From Prochlorococcus sp. AG-442-N17 (GTDB lineage: Bacteria; Cyanobacteriota; Cyanobacteriia; PCC-6307; Cyanobiaceae), in NCBI GenBank assembly GCA_003212375.1, contig QCPY01000008.1:1-56711 (forward strand): DNA of 56,711 nucleotides, in the 5' to 3' direction. This document shows, in pieces, positions 46,998-56,711 of the stretch. Each line of letters begins with the position of its first letter. Position 1 is the first letter of the stretch. Below the pieces are notes generated by a model. It saw nothing but the letters and a program-made list of their open reading frames with translations, was not told where the DNA came from and did not search any database. The translations under genes were made by a program, and so were the position numbers.

Positions 46998-47243
46998 TTA
47001 ATTCTTTTTTTGAAAAACATCCAGTATCGAAGCACCTGAAACCAACTCTATGTTTAGACCGGCGCTCGTAGCATCTTTAATTAATAACTCAGAATTTTCT
47101 TTTGAAATTATGACGGAGTCATTACATAAGGCGTCCCACTGATTATTTTCAAAATGTGTCTGAAGCCATAACATTCCAAAAACACTAGTAGGTTTAAGAG
47201 ATTTATTTAAATTATTGTCAATATCAATTAAGCAGATGTCCAT
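46998..47243 (-). CDS. Conserved-looking protein of unknown function upstream of glnB
   Basis: An 81-residue protein that I do not recognise: MDICLIDIDNNLNKSLKPTS at the start, a helix-prone middle with WLQTHFENNQWDAL, and a C-terminal part NSELLIKDATSAGLNIELVS followed by GASILDVFQKKN. No signal peptide or membrane segment. It runs the same way as glnB with a 24-base gap, so the two are probably one transcript. The perfect GTA-N8-TAC site 51-64 bases upstream suggests nitrogen control by NtcA. Confidence 0.75.
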   Translation of the reverse strand: MDICLIDIDNNLNKSLKPTSVFGMLWLQTHFENNQWDALCNDSVIISKENSELLIKDATSAGLNIELVSGASILDVFQKKN

Positions 47244-47293
47244 AAGTTTTTTGAAACTAAATACATATAAACCCTTATTACGGCCTTAAGAAT

Positions 47294-47307
47294 GTAATTG
47301 TTGATAC
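47294..47307. promoter_or_regulatory. NtcA-type binding site (GTA-N8-TAC)
   Basis: GTAATTGTTGATAC matches the palindromic NtcA consensus exactly. It lies 51-64 bases upstream of the 81-residue gene that leads into glnB, and ~113 bases upstream of the divergent queF. About 22 bases downstream toward glnB there is an A/T-rich TATATG, close to but not exactly the TAN3T -10 box of NtcA-activated promoters. Nitrogen control of glnB by NtcA is well known in cyanobacteria. Confidence 0.55.
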
Positions 47308-47419
47308 AAATTATAATTTTTAATCCTTTGGCTTATTGATTTGTAATACTTAAGTTTAAATTTAATTTTAGCCAATTATTAGCTTTTTATATAGTTTTAG
47401 TAAATATGGTTTTGAAAAA

Positions 47420-47833
47420 ATGATTAAACCTACTAATTTAAATGATTCTACTAATAAGCCTTTATATGGTGAGAGAATAATTGATGAGTCAAAAATAATT
47501 TGCTTTGACAATCCAAATAAAAAAAGAACTTATGAAATTTCTATTGAACTACCAGAATTTACGTGTAAATGTCCTTTTTCTGGTTATCCAGATTTTGCAA
47601 AATTAAATATTTTTTACCAGCCGAATATGAAAGTATTCGAGTTAAAATCCCTAAAACTTTATATTAATAACTTTAGAGACCTTAAAATATCGCATGAAGA
47701 AGCGGTAAATAGAATTATGGATGATCTCTTAAATGCTGCAGCGCCTCACTGGATGCATTTAAACGCTGATTTTAATCCCAGAGGTAATGTTTCTATGAAA
47801 TTAGATATTTATAGTGGGCAGAAAAGAAATTAA
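47420..47833 (+). CDS. queF: NADPH-dependent 7-cyano-7-deazaguanine reductase QueF
   Basis: Reduces preQ0 to preQ1 in queuosine synthesis. The 137-residue unimodular form has the catalytic cysteine in [14 protein letters not shown] and the QueF motif [15 protein letters not shown] that binds [18 protein letters not shown] and the C-terminal [15 protein letters not shown] complete the T-fold. It is divergent from the glnB unit and its stop shares TTAA with the stop of ccs1. Confidence 0.95.
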   Translation: MIKPTNLNDSTNKPLYGERIIDESKIICFDNPNKKRTYEISIELPEFTCKCPFSGYPDFAKLNIFYQPNMKVFELKSLKLYINNFRDLKISHEEAVNRIMDDLLNAAAPHWMHLNADFNPRGNVSMKLDIYSGQKRN

Positions 47834-49116
47834 TAATTCTTCATTTCATCTGATAATTTTAGAAATTCTTTCTTAAAACCAAGAAGATTTCTATTACTTA
47901 AACCACCTATAAATAATTTTTTTGAATCTTCATTAAATAAAATCCATAATTGATTTGTTGGAATAAGACTAAAAATTGAACCAAAAATAATTAAAGTAAA
48001 AGATAAGTAAATAAAAGGAATTGAAGGATCATTTTTAATTATTAAACCACTACTTGGAATAATTTTTTTTAAAGATAGTTTTGAAGAATTTATTTCTACC
48101 GGTTCATCATTTAAATAAACAAAACTTTCAGAAAAATCATTAATATTTGAGACTTTAAGAGGACCGTTTTCATTATCAATTGTGAAAAGATAATTCACTT
48201 TATTTTCTTTGCCCAATTCAACCAATAGTCCCCAAATTTGATCACCTATCTCAGGAATAGGTTTTAGTTTTAGTTGGTAAACAACATTATCAATTTCCAT
48301 AATAATATTTGAAACTGACCAATCAGCTTGATAAATAGTTAAACCTTTGAATCTTATGGGACGATTGACTTGAGTTGATTTTATTTCATTCAAATTTTGT
48401 TCTTCTGAAAAAATTTTTAAATTTGAAATAAATTGTTTTGGTTTTCCATCACTTTCTCGTTCTATTAAAAAGTTGTTTAGTTTTATCGTTATTTTAGAAT
48501 TTTTACTCTCATTGATTAAATCTAAACTCTCTCCTAATCTCAAATAATGTTCTTTAGATTGGCTACTAAAATTTCCATAAGCAGAGCCAATCAGCAAGAT
48601 AATAAGTCCAATGTGTACAATTATTGGTCCAAGTTTGCCTATTAAACCTTTTCTTGCCGATAGTCGATTTTCAAATTTTAAAATGTTCCAACCTTTTTTT
48701 CTAAGTAAAGAATCAGCTTTGAAAATGTGATTTACATTATCACTTATTTTATAAATTTTTATTAATTGGAGTTTATAGAATTTTTTTTCATCTTTATAGT
48801 CAGTCCATTTTATTGCAGCTTTTAAAGATGGTATCTGCCTTCGAAAGCTGCAAGCCGCAAGAGAAATACATAAAAGTATTAATGAAAATAAAAACCAATA
48901 ACTTGTATAGATATGATTTAATTGGAGTTTAAGAACTTGATATCCATTAATAAATCCGAAAATAGGGTTTTTATTGTAGAAATCAAAATATTCTTGTGGA
49001 TCGTTACCTTGAGGTATGAATGTTCCAATACCACTTGAAATAGCAATGAAAATTATTAATACAATTGAAAATCTTAAACTTGATATTTTTAAAATAAAAT
49101 TCTTAAAAATATTCAT
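47830..49116 (-). CDS. ccs1: Cytochrome c biogenesis protein Ccs1 (CcsB/ResB family)
   Basis: Membrane part of the System II haem delivery and ligation machinery for c-type cytochromes (needed for cytochrome f and c6/c550). The 428 residues have N-terminal membrane helices ([24 protein letters not shown]), a third helix near 165-185 ([19 protein letters not shown]), a large lumenal ResB domain with beta-rich sequence ([13 protein letters not shown]) and a last helix near 370-390 followed by a short tail. It starts directly after ccdA with no gap, forming a functional pair. The partner CcsA is not in this window. Confidence 0.92.
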   Translation of the reverse strand: MNIFKNFILKISSLRFSIVLIIFIAISSGIGTFIPQGNDPQEYFDFYNKNPIFGFINGYQVLKLQLNHIYTSYWFLFSLILLCISLAACSFRRQIPSLKAAIKWTDYKDEKKFYKLQLIKIYKISDNVNHIFKADSLLRKKGWNILKFENRLSARKGLIGKLGPIIVHIGLIILLIGSAYGNFSSQSKEHYLRLGESLDLINESKNSKITIKLNNFLIERESDGKPKQFISNLKIFSEEQNLNEIKSTQVNRPIRFKGLTIYQADWSVSNIIMEIDNVVYQLKLKPIPEIGDQIWGLLVELGKENKVNYLFTIDNENGPLKVSNINDFSESFVYLNDEPVEINSSKLSLKKIIPSSGLIIKNDPSIPFIYLSFTLIIFGSIFSLIPTNQLWILFNEDSKKLFIGGLSNRNLLGFKKEFLKLSDEMKNY

Positions 49117-49773
49117 TTAAATCCAATTTGAAACTAAATTTATAATTCCTATAGAAACTAAAAATATTCCACTTAAGATAGGAATTATTTGACTATATTT
49201 TCTGAGTTCAAGAAATTGCTTCAAAGTTTCTGTTGTCGCTCCTGCGAGCATTAATGGAGTTACTTGGCCAAGTCCAAAGAAAAACAAAAAGATTATTGAG
49301 ATTGTAGGGTTTTTTGCTTGTGATACCCATGCTAATAGTGTAGCCAGTACTGGCGTAATACAAGGTGAGGAGGCAAGGCCAAAAGCCCCCCCGATGACGA
49401 ATGGCGTCAATATAGAGGGTAACCTCTCTTCCATAAATTTTAAATCAGGCCCATTTGGTAATTGGAATTTTAAAATTCCTAATAAATTTAGACCCATAAT
49501 TATCGCTATTGCAGCAACTAAAGATGAGTAGTAAGAGGGTAATTGCCCATATATTTTCCCTAATAAACCACTTAATGCTCCTAATGTAATGAGCGAAAAA
49601 ATAATCCCACAAGAAAAACTTATAAGTTTAAATTTGTTATTCTTAGTTCCACCAACATATGCAATTGTGATTGGCAACAAAGATAAAGAACATGGGCCCA
49701 AACTTGTTAAAAGGCCTGCTGTGAAAACTAAAAATATAGTAAATGGACCAGGATTATAAAGACCTTGCTCCAT
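49117..49773 (-). CDS. ccdA: Thiol transporter CcdA (cytochrome c biogenesis)
   Basis: Carries reducing equivalents across the thylakoid membrane to keep apocytochrome c cysteines reduced. The 218 residues form about six membrane helices. The redox cysteines are in LTSLGPCSLSLLPI and LASSPCITPVLATLL, each followed by proline-containing turns as in DsbD/CcdA. It abuts ccs1 and lies 83 bases after ftsW on the same strand. Confidence 0.93.
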   Translation of the reverse strand: MEQGLYNPGPFTIFLVFTAGLLTSLGPCSLSLLPITIAYVGGTKNNKFKLISFSCGIIFSLITLGALSGLLGKIYGQLPSYYSSLVAAIAIIMGLNLLGILKFQLPNGPDLKFMEERLPSILTPFVIGGAFGLASSPCITPVLATLLAWVSQAKNPTISIIFLFFFGLGQVTPLMLAGATTETLKQFLELRKYSQIIPILSGIFLVSIGIINLVSNWI

Positions 49774-49856
49774 TAGTAAATTACCCTTTTGAGCTAATTC
49801 TGAAATAATTAAATTAATTGATGTGATAACAAGTAACTAAATCCCCTAAATTCTAA

Positions 49857-51086
49857 CTAATTAAGAGACTTTCGTGCACTAATTATGCCAATATAACCTG
49901 TTGATTCTAGTGAACACCTTAATAACATTCCAATCACAAAAAATGAGGCCAATAAGGAATTTCCTCCGTAACTTACAAATGGTAATGGCAACCCAGTTGT
50001 AGGCATTATTCCTGTTGCCACAGCTATATGCATTATAGATTGACCTATAAGTAAGGTTACGCATCCAATAGCAACTAACTTTGTATAATTATTCCTACAT
50101 TTTATTGAGATTCGTAAGCTTACATAAGAAAAGAGAACTAAAAAGCCCAACAATAATGTTGAGCCTAATAAGCCAAATTCTTCCGCAAAAATAGCAAAAA
50201 TGAAATCTGTGCTTTGAATTGGTAAATATTGTAATTTTTGTGTTGACAGACCAAACCCTTGCCCAAATAATCCTCCTGAACCTATCGCTAGTAAACTCTG
50301 AATTAATTGATAGCCATTACCCTCTGGATCTTTCCAAGGATCTATAAATGAAATGATTCTTAGCTTTTGATATTCATTATTCAAAATACTAATACAACCA
50401 CTAAAAAATCCTAATGAAGCTACTGATAACAGTGAACTAAATTTAACTCCGCCACATAAACCGATAACCCAAAAAAGAAATCCTATTAATCCTGCAGTAC
50501 TTAAATTGGGCTGCTTCATTATTAATAAAATTAAAAGCCCAAATGTCCCTAATGAAATAATTTTTCTATTATTTGTTACTAAATTCCAATGTGCAAATAA
50601 GTTGGCTGCTTCCAAAATTGAAAAAGGTTTAATTAATTCAGACGGTTGCATTTGTAGAGGACCAAGAATTAACCATCTTGAAGAACCGTTAACTGTACTA
50701 CCAAAAAATATTGTTAAAATTATCAAGAAAATCAAGAAGTAAAAAATAATTTTTGAAATTTTTAAAAGATCTCTAATGTTTGTATTTAAAACAAAATAAA
50801 AAAAAGTTAATCCAGGAATACACCAAATAACTTGTCTTTTTAGGTAATAAGCCCAATTTCCCATTTCCTTGCTAGCAACCCACCAACTTGCAGAACCAAG
50901 AATAAATAAACCTAAAATAGACCAAATACCTATCAAAATAAGAAGAAGTTTCCCTTCATAAGGCCAAATTTGCCAAGGTAAAGGTAAAAAATTGTCCCTA
51001 AAATTATTAGAGTTGCTTATGGAATCAAAAGTTCTATTTCTTTTAAGATCTCTATTATATTTTGTAGCTGATTTACTAATCTCCAA
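49857..51086 (-). CDS. ftsW: FtsW-type septal peptidoglycan glycosyltransferase (SEDS family)
   Basis: Polymerises lipid II at the division site with a partner class B penicillin-binding protein. The 409 residues have about ten membrane helices after a cytoplasmic N-terminal tail. SEDS motifs are STVNGSSRWLILGPLQMQPS (second half includes QPSELIKPF), GNGYQLIQSLLAIGSGGLFG, DFIFAIFAEEFGLLG, and MPTTGLPLPFVSYGGNSLLA near the end. FtsW is preferred over RodA by the general cyanobacterial pattern, not by a specific residue. Confidence 0.9.
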   Translation of the reverse strand: MEISKSATKYNRDLKRNRTFDSISNSNNFRDNFLPLPWQIWPYEGKLLLILIGIWSILGLFILGSASWWVASKEMGNWAYYLKRQVIWCIPGLTFFYFVLNTNIRDLLKISKIIFYFLIFLIILTIFFGSTVNGSSRWLILGPLQMQPSELIKPFSILEAANLFAHWNLVTNNRKIISLGTFGLLILLIMKQPNLSTAGLIGFLFWVIGLCGGVKFSSLLSVASLGFFSGCISILNNEYQKLRIISFIDPWKDPEGNGYQLIQSLLAIGSGGLFGQGFGLSTQKLQYLPIQSTDFIFAIFAEEFGLLGSTLLLGFLVLFSYVSLRISIKCRNNYTKLVAIGCVTLLIGQSIMHIAVATGIMPTTGLPLPFVSYGGNSLLASFFVIGMLLRCSLESTGYIGIISARKSLN

Positions 51087-51354
51087 TTTAAATTTTGTAG
51101 ATATACTATTGAGACGTTAAATAACTGCTTTGCCAAGTCTTTGGGTTGTGTTTTTGAATAATTTTAGTTTTTATATATTTTGATTAATAAAACTCAATTT
51201 ATTTTTAGTTTTTCAAAAACATATAAATCAAATATCACAAATCTTAAGAATTAGGACTTTAAACAAAAATACCTAGCTAAAAGGCACCTCTCCATGATAG
51301 ATTCCGTGGGTTTATATACTTACTTAAATCTGTATAAAGGGGGTTTTCTAAATT
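51087..51354 (+). promoter_or_regulatory. Divergent promoter region of ftsW and the ATP synthase operon
   Basis: 268 bases with no gene I can support. Part of it (51264-51345) is somewhat less A/T-rich, with AAGGCACCTCTCC and GATTCCGTGGG, and may hold the atp operon leader. A 28-codon frame starting at 51294 (MIDSVGLYTYLNLYKGGFLN...) overlaps the atpI start; I do not claim that it is translated. Confidence 0.4.
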
Positions 51355-51831
51355 ATGTTCACATCAGTGGACTCAAATAGAAAAGCAATTGAACATCTTC
51401 CTAGTAAGAATGTTCATGATTCTTCTTCCCAGAATAATTCTTTCATTAACGAAATAAAATTAGTTTTTGCAAGTCAATTTCAAAAATTATTTCCAACTAA
51501 TGATGAGTACACTAAATTGCAGATAACAATTTATGGTATTACTTTTATCATTGCCATTTTAGTGGCAAGTATAACAGGAATTATAATTGGGTATACTTTT
51601 GGTTTTAGTGTTTTTATAGGTGCCATTGCTGGTATTTTTTACTTACGTTTGCTTGCTAAAAGCATAGGCAAAATAGGCAAAGAATCTAATGGGGTTTCTA
51701 AATTACAACTATTGATTCCAGTTTGTCTCTTTATTTTTGCGAGCAAGCTAGGATTCTTAGATATTTTCCCAGCAATGATAGGCTTTTTTATCTATAAGCC
51801 TTCTCTCATATTTTATTTCTCACGTTCTTAA
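51355..51831 (+). CDS. atpI: ATP synthase subunit I (AtpI / Atp1)
   Basis: Small membrane protein at the head of F-type ATP synthase operons, thought to help assemble the c-ring. The 158 residues have a polar N-terminus (~55) and then four hydrophobic segments (ITIYGITFIIAILVASITG, FGFSVFIGAIAGIFYLRLLA, LLIPVCLFIFASKLG and a last one). A stop lies just before the ATG in frame, fixing the start. It is the first gene of the atp operon here. Confidence 0.88.
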   Translation: MFTSVDSNRKAIEHLPSKNVHDSSSQNNSFINEIKLVFASQFQKLFPTNDEYTKLQITIYGITFIIAILVASITGIIIGYTFGFSVFIGAIAGIFYLRLLAKSIGKIGKESNGVSKLQLLIPVCLFIFASKLGFLDIFPAMIGFFIYKPSLIFYFSRS

Positions 51832-51876
51832 GTAAATTTTGCTTTTCAAAATTTATTAATTTTTATTTAAATCAAA

Positions 51877-52602
51877 ATGTTTTTAAACTCCTTGCCAACA
51901 AATTTTGCAGCATTAGAAGTTGGTCAACATCTTTATTGGCAAATTGGAAATATAAGACTGCACGGACAAGTTTTTTTAACTTCTTGGATCCTTTTGGGTG
52001 CTTTATTAGTTTTTATATCTTTAGGAACTAAAAAAATGGAGAATGATCCTAAGGGATTGCAAAATTTGCTTGAATTTTTATGGGACTACATAAGAGACCT
52101 TGCCAGAACTCAAATTGGTGAAAAAGTATACAGAGATTGGATGCCTTTTATAGGAACTCTATTCTTATTTGTTTTTGTAAGTAATTGGGGTGGAGCGTTA
52201 ATACCTTGGCGATTAATAAAATTACCAAGTGGAGAATTAGGAGCTCCTACAGCAGATATTAATACAACTATTGCTTTGGCTTTATTAGTTTCTTTATCTT
52301 ACTTCTATGCTGGACTTAGTAATAAGGGTTGGAGATATTTTGAATATTATGTTCATCCAACTCCGATAATGCTGCCTTTTAAAATTCTAGAAGACTTTAC
52401 TAAACCTTTATCTTTATCTTTTAGGCTTTTTGGTAATATTCTTGCTGATGAACTTGTTGTTGGTGTTTTAGTTTTTCTAGTCCCCTTGGTTTTACCCATT
52501 CCTGTAATGTTTTTAGGATTGTTTACAAGTGCAATCCAAGCATTAATCTTTGCTACACTCGCCGCTTACTACATAGGAGAGGCAGTAGAGGAACATCATT
52601 AG
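51877..52602 (+). CDS. atpB: ATP synthase subunit a
   Basis: Proton channel stator of the Fo sector in the thylakoid membrane. In 241 residues it shows the essential arginine in [15 protein letters not shown], the conserved NWGGALIPW loop, [13 protein letters not shown] and a C-terminal [22 protein letters not shown]. It lies 45 bases after atpI and 164 bases before atpE; that gap holds three hairpins. Confidence 0.96.
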   Translation: MFLNSLPTNFAALEVGQHLYWQIGNIRLHGQVFLTSWILLGALLVFISLGTKKMENDPKGLQNLLEFLWDYIRDLARTQIGEKVYRDWMPFIGTLFLFVFVSNWGGALIPWRLIKLPSGELGAPTADINTTIALALLVSLSYFYAGLSNKGWRYFEYYVHPTPIMLPFKILEDFTKPLSLSFRLFGNILADELVVGVLVFLVPLVLPIPVMFLGLFTSAIQALIFATLAAYYIGEAVEEHH

Positions 52603-52623
52603 TTTTTCTTTTATACATTCAGA

Positions 52624-52638
52624 CTCTTTTACAAAGAG
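52624..52638 (+). promoter_or_regulatory. Hairpin 1 in the atpB-atpE spacer
   Basis: CTCTTT-TAC-AAAGAG: a six-pair stem with a three-base loop, 22 bases after the atpB stop. It is the first of three stem-loops in the 164-base spacer. Confidence 0.5.
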
Positions 52639-52669
52639 CCTGTAATCTGGCAAAATATTTAATCGCGTA

Positions 52670-52688
52670 GGTCTGAAAAACTCAGACC
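52670..52688 (+). promoter_or_regulatory. Hairpin 2 in the atpB-atpE spacer
   Basis: GGTCTGA-AAAAC-TCAGACC: a perfect seven-pair stem with four G-C pairs, the strongest of the three. No U-run follows, so it is not a normal terminator. It is better read as an mRNA processing or stability element ahead of atpE. Confidence 0.6.
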
Positions 52689-52708
52689 CATTCTTAAAAA
52701 AAAGAATG
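52689..52708 (+). promoter_or_regulatory. Hairpin 3 in the atpB-atpE spacer
   Basis: CATTCTT-AAAAAA-AAGAATG: a perfect seven-pair stem with an all-A loop that begins on the very next base after hairpin 2, so the two could stack on each other. It ends 58 bases before the atpE start. Confidence 0.55.
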
Positions 52709-52748
52709 TCCAAGCGTGTTAGACAAAAAGATTTATCACAAGCATTAA

Positions 52749-53012
<264 letters not shown>

Positions 53013-53081
53013 AAGTCAATGTTGCTTTTAATTCTTACTAGCAATATTTAAATATAATTTTTTAATTTCAACTGAAAAAAT

Positions 53082-53543
53082 ATGTTGGCCTTTGATTTTT
53101 TTGCTGCTACTGAAGGTGGTTTATTTGATATAAACGCCACTTTACCCCTTATGGCAATACAAGTAGTAGCTCTTACTTACATATTAAATTCACTCTTTTT
53201 TAAGCCAGTAGGTAATATTGTTGAAAAAAGAGAAAAATTTGTAAGCAATAATATTAAAGATGCCAAAAATAAACTTTCAGAAGTTGAAAAATTAGAAGCT
53301 GAGTTATTAAGTCAGCTTCAAAGTGCTCGTTCTGAAGCTCAAAAGATTGTGAGCGAAGCAGAGAATGAATCTGATAAGCTTTATAAAGAAGCTCTTGAAC
53401 TTGCTAATAATGAAGCAAACGCTTCAAAGGAAAAAGCAAGATTAGAAATAGAAAATCAGACATCTTCAGCTCGGGAACAACTTTTTAAGCAAGTTGATGA
53501 ACTAAGCGAACTTATTGTTAATAGATTAATTCTAGAAAAATGA
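53082..53543 (+). CDS. atpG: ATP synthase subunit b'
   Basis: Second peripheral-stalk subunit, found in phototrophs, which pairs with b. The 153 residues have one N-terminal membrane helix ([22 protein letters not shown]) and a long charged coiled coil ([29 protein letters not shown]...). The symbol atpG is the cyanobacterial use for b'; atpF2 is also used, and elsewhere atpG means gamma. It overlaps the b gene by four bases. Confidence 0.93.
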   Translation: MLAFDFFAATEGGLFDINATLPLMAIQVVALTYILNSLFFKPVGNIVEKREKFVSNNIKDAKNKLSEVEKLEAELLSQLQSARSEAQKIVSEAENESDKLYKEALELANNEANASKEKARLEIENQTSSAREQLFKQVDELSELIVNRLILEK

Positions 53544-54052
53544 ATCTACCTCTTCTAGCTACGGAAGGTTTTGGATTAAATCTAAATTTATTCGAAACTA
53601 ATGTTCTTAATTGGGCTGTAGTTGTTTTTGGCCTTTATAAATTTTTACCAGGGTTTCTAGGTAAAATGCTTCAAAAAAGAAGAGAAGGAATTCTTCTTGA
53701 ATTAAAAGATGCAGAAGAGCGACTTCTTAAGGCAACACAAGATCTAGAGAAAGCGAAGACTGACTTATCTTTAGCAGAAGAAAAAGCTAGTCAAATAAAA
53801 GCTGATTCTCTTAAGAGATCTGAATCAATCAGGATGGAAAGTGAGAAAAAGGCTATTGAGGAGATGGCACGAATAAAACAAAGTGCAATTTCTGACGAAA
53901 GCTCAGAAGCCTCAAGGGCAATTTCTCAACTTCGTAAAGAAGCTGTAGAATTAGCTATCAAGAAAGCTTTAGATTCTCTACCAAATAGACTTGATCAAAC
54001 AACTCAAGAAAATTTGGTAACTCAATCCATAAACAATATTGAGATGAATTAA
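53540..54052 (+). CDS. atpF: ATP synthase subunit b
   Basis: Peripheral-stalk subunit joining Fo to F1. In 170 residues it has a membrane helix near 18-38 ([21 protein letters not shown]) and then a continuous coiled coil rich in Glu, Lys and Ala. It overlaps b' by four bases, and its stop shares one base with the atpH start (TAATG), so the three are tightly coupled. Confidence 0.95.
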   Translation: MNLPLLATEGFGLNLNLFETNVLNWAVVVFGLYKFLPGFLGKMLQKRREGILLELKDAEERLLKATQDLEKAKTDLSLAEEKASQIKADSLKRSESIRMESEKKAIEEMARIKQSAISDESSEASRAISQLRKEAVELAIKKALDSLPNRLDQTTQENLVTQSINNIEMN

Positions 54053-54594
54053 TGCCACTTTTAAATTCCGTCACGACTCCATACGCAGAAGCATTACTTC
54101 AGGTTGTTAATGAAAATGAACAAACTGAAGAAATGGTTAAGGAAGTAAAACAACTACTTTCCTTAATAAATGATTCTCCTGATTTAGAAAAAACATTATC
54201 TTCTCCAGTTCTAGAGAAAGATACTAAGAAAAAAATCATAATTGAAATTTTTTCAAAAAAGATTAATTCTTCTCTTTTAAATTTTTTAAAATTATTGGCT
54301 GATAGGCAAAGAATTGGAATTGCAACTTCAATTCTCGATAGATTTTTAGAAATTTACAGAGAAAATAGTAATATTGCTCTAGCAACTGTTACTTCTGCTG
54401 TCGAGCTTACTGATAACCAAAAAGGTTTAATTACCAAAAAAATTATCAATATAGCTGGCACTGAAAAATTAGAACTTGTAACTAAAATCGATCCATCCCT
54501 TATTGGTGGTTTCGTCGCGAGTGTAGGATCTAAAGTAATTGATGCTAGTCTTGCCTCTCAAATTAGAAAGCTTGGTTTGTCACTATCCAAGTAA
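54052..54594 (+). CDS. atpH: ATP synthase subunit delta
   Basis: Links the b/b' stalk to the top of the alpha/beta hexamer. The 180 residues show the OSCP/delta start (VTTPYAEALLQVVNE), an N-terminal helical domain, LLKLLADRQRIG-like FLKLLADRQRIGI and the C-terminal KIDPSLIGGFVASVGSKVIDASL. It lies 31 bases before atpA. Confidence 0.95.
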   Translation: MPLLNSVTTPYAEALLQVVNENEQTEEMVKEVKQLLSLINDSPDLEKTLSSPVLEKDTKKKIIIEIFSKKINSSLLNFLKLLADRQRIGIATSILDRFLEIYRENSNIALATVTSAVELTDNQKGLITKKIINIAGTEKLELVTKIDPSLIGGFVASVGSKVIDASLASQIRKLGLSLSK

Positions 54595-54613
54595 ATTCCA
54601 AATCCAACCTTAA

Positions 54614-56143
<1,530 letters not shown>

Positions 56144-56163
56144 AATGATTTTAATGAGGTATT

Positions 56164-56711
56164 ATGGCAAATCTTAAAGAAATTAGAGATAGGATAGTTT
56201 CTGTTAAAAATACTAGAAAAATAACAGAAGCTATGAGATTAGTTGCGGCAGCAAAGGTTAGGAGAGCCCAAGATCAAGTACTTAAAAGTAGACCTTTCGC
56301 TGACAAACTGGCCCGTGTATTAGAGAATATTCAATCAAGGGTGAAGTTTGAAGCTGTAGATTCTCCTCTCTTATCCAAAAGAGATGTTAAAACAATTTCT
56401 TTAGTTTGTATAACTGCCGATAGGGGTTTATGTGGAGGATATAATACCAATATTATTAAGAAGGTAGAAATTAGGTACGCAGAGTTGCTTAAGCAAGGTT
56501 ACCAACCAAATTTGATTTTAGTTGGTAAAAAGGCTATTGGATACTTTCAAAATAGGAAGGATAAATATGTAATTAAAAGTACATTCAAAGAGCTAGAACA
56601 AGTACCAACAGTTATAGATTCCGAAGGAATAACAAATGAGGTTTTGGCTGAATTTTTATCAGAAAACTCAGATAGGGTAGAGATCATCTATACAAAATTC
56701 ATAACTCTCGT
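56164..56711 (+). CDS. atpC: ATP synthase subunit gamma, N-terminal part (cut by window end)
   Basis: Central rotor shaft of F1. The ATG at 56164 opens with MANLKEIRDRIVSVKNTRKITEAM and continues through LVCITADRGLCGGYNTNIIKK, both signatures of gamma. About 182 residues are visible and the frame is open at the right edge. The regulatory insertion typical of cyanobacterial gamma would fall near or just past the edge, so it cannot be judged. Called atpG in many other bacteria. Confidence 0.95.
   Translation, partial: MANLKEIRDRIVSVKNTRKITEAMRLVAAAKVRRAQDQVLKSRPFADKLARVLENIQSRVKFEAVDSPLLSKRDVKTISLVCITADRGLCGGYNTNIIKKVEIRYAELLKQGYQPNLILVGKKAIGYFQNRKDKYVIKSTFKELEQVPTVIDSEGITNEVLAEFLSENSDRVEIIYTKFITL

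Noticed and set aside
51294-51380. 28-codon frame overlapping the atpI start
   Set aside because: Too short and without composition or family evidence; might be a leader peptide, but the sequence alone does not support it.

Overview
The window is AT-rich, gene-dense and almost free of spacers. The gene set is that of a small marine cyanobacterium and fits high-light-adapted Prochlorococcus marinus. The evidence is split cyanobacterial RNA polymerase genes (rpoC1, rpoC2), a b/b' type ATP synthase operon, System II cytochrome c biogenesis genes, a PII gene, a high-light-inducible (Hli) protein, Ycf35/DUF2997/DUF3493/DUF3143 family genes, and strong use of AGA, TTA and other A/T-ending codons. 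Species and strain are inferred from gene content and order; no search was run.

Layout. 1-2667: tail of a DUF1997 gene, then rne-rnhB on the minus strand. 2963-4542: dapL and clpS. 4578-8991: a minus-strand block of a radical SAM protein, a family 2 glycosyltransferase and an ArnT-like membrane glycosyltransferase, ending beside tRNA-Thr(CGU). 9143-15089: DUF3493, then the minus-strand rimP-nusA-ylxR-infB cluster. 15249-19648: HtrA-type protease, rpiA, hisD, rpsT, tatD. 19897-29269: rpoB-rpoC1-rpoC2; rpoC1 is broken by a frameshift. 29316-35339: hli, rlmN, a small membrane protein, a HEAT-repeat protein, a DUF2997-Ycf35-ferredoxin-aldo/keto reductase run, rsmG, a membrane J-domain protein and DUF3143. 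35349-39933: biotin operon bioF-bioK-bioC-bioD-bioA (no bioB). 40057-47833: Ski2-like helicase, fumC, purB, a possible 51-residue protein, TlyA-type methylase, glnB behind an unknown 81-residue gene, and queF. 47830-51086: ccs1, ccdA, ftsW. 51355-56711: atpI-atpB-atpE-b'-b-delta-alpha-gamma, with gamma cut by the window end.

Most of the window is core metabolism and information processing. Its less ordinary points are: the rpoC1 frameshift; an rne/rnhB overlap that encodes RNase E's arginine-rich tail; a perfect NtcA-type site ahead of the unknown gene upstream of glnB; three hairpins between atpB and atpE; a radical SAM/polyprenyl-phosphate-type glycosyltransferase block; an internal duplication in the infB linker; and three small genes under 60 codons. 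I did not find a defence system, CRISPR array, insertion sequence, integrase or prophage. I cannot point to a clearly new multi-gene system; the best candidates for uncharacterised pathways are the glycosyltransferase block and the DUF2997-Ycf35-ferredoxin cluster.
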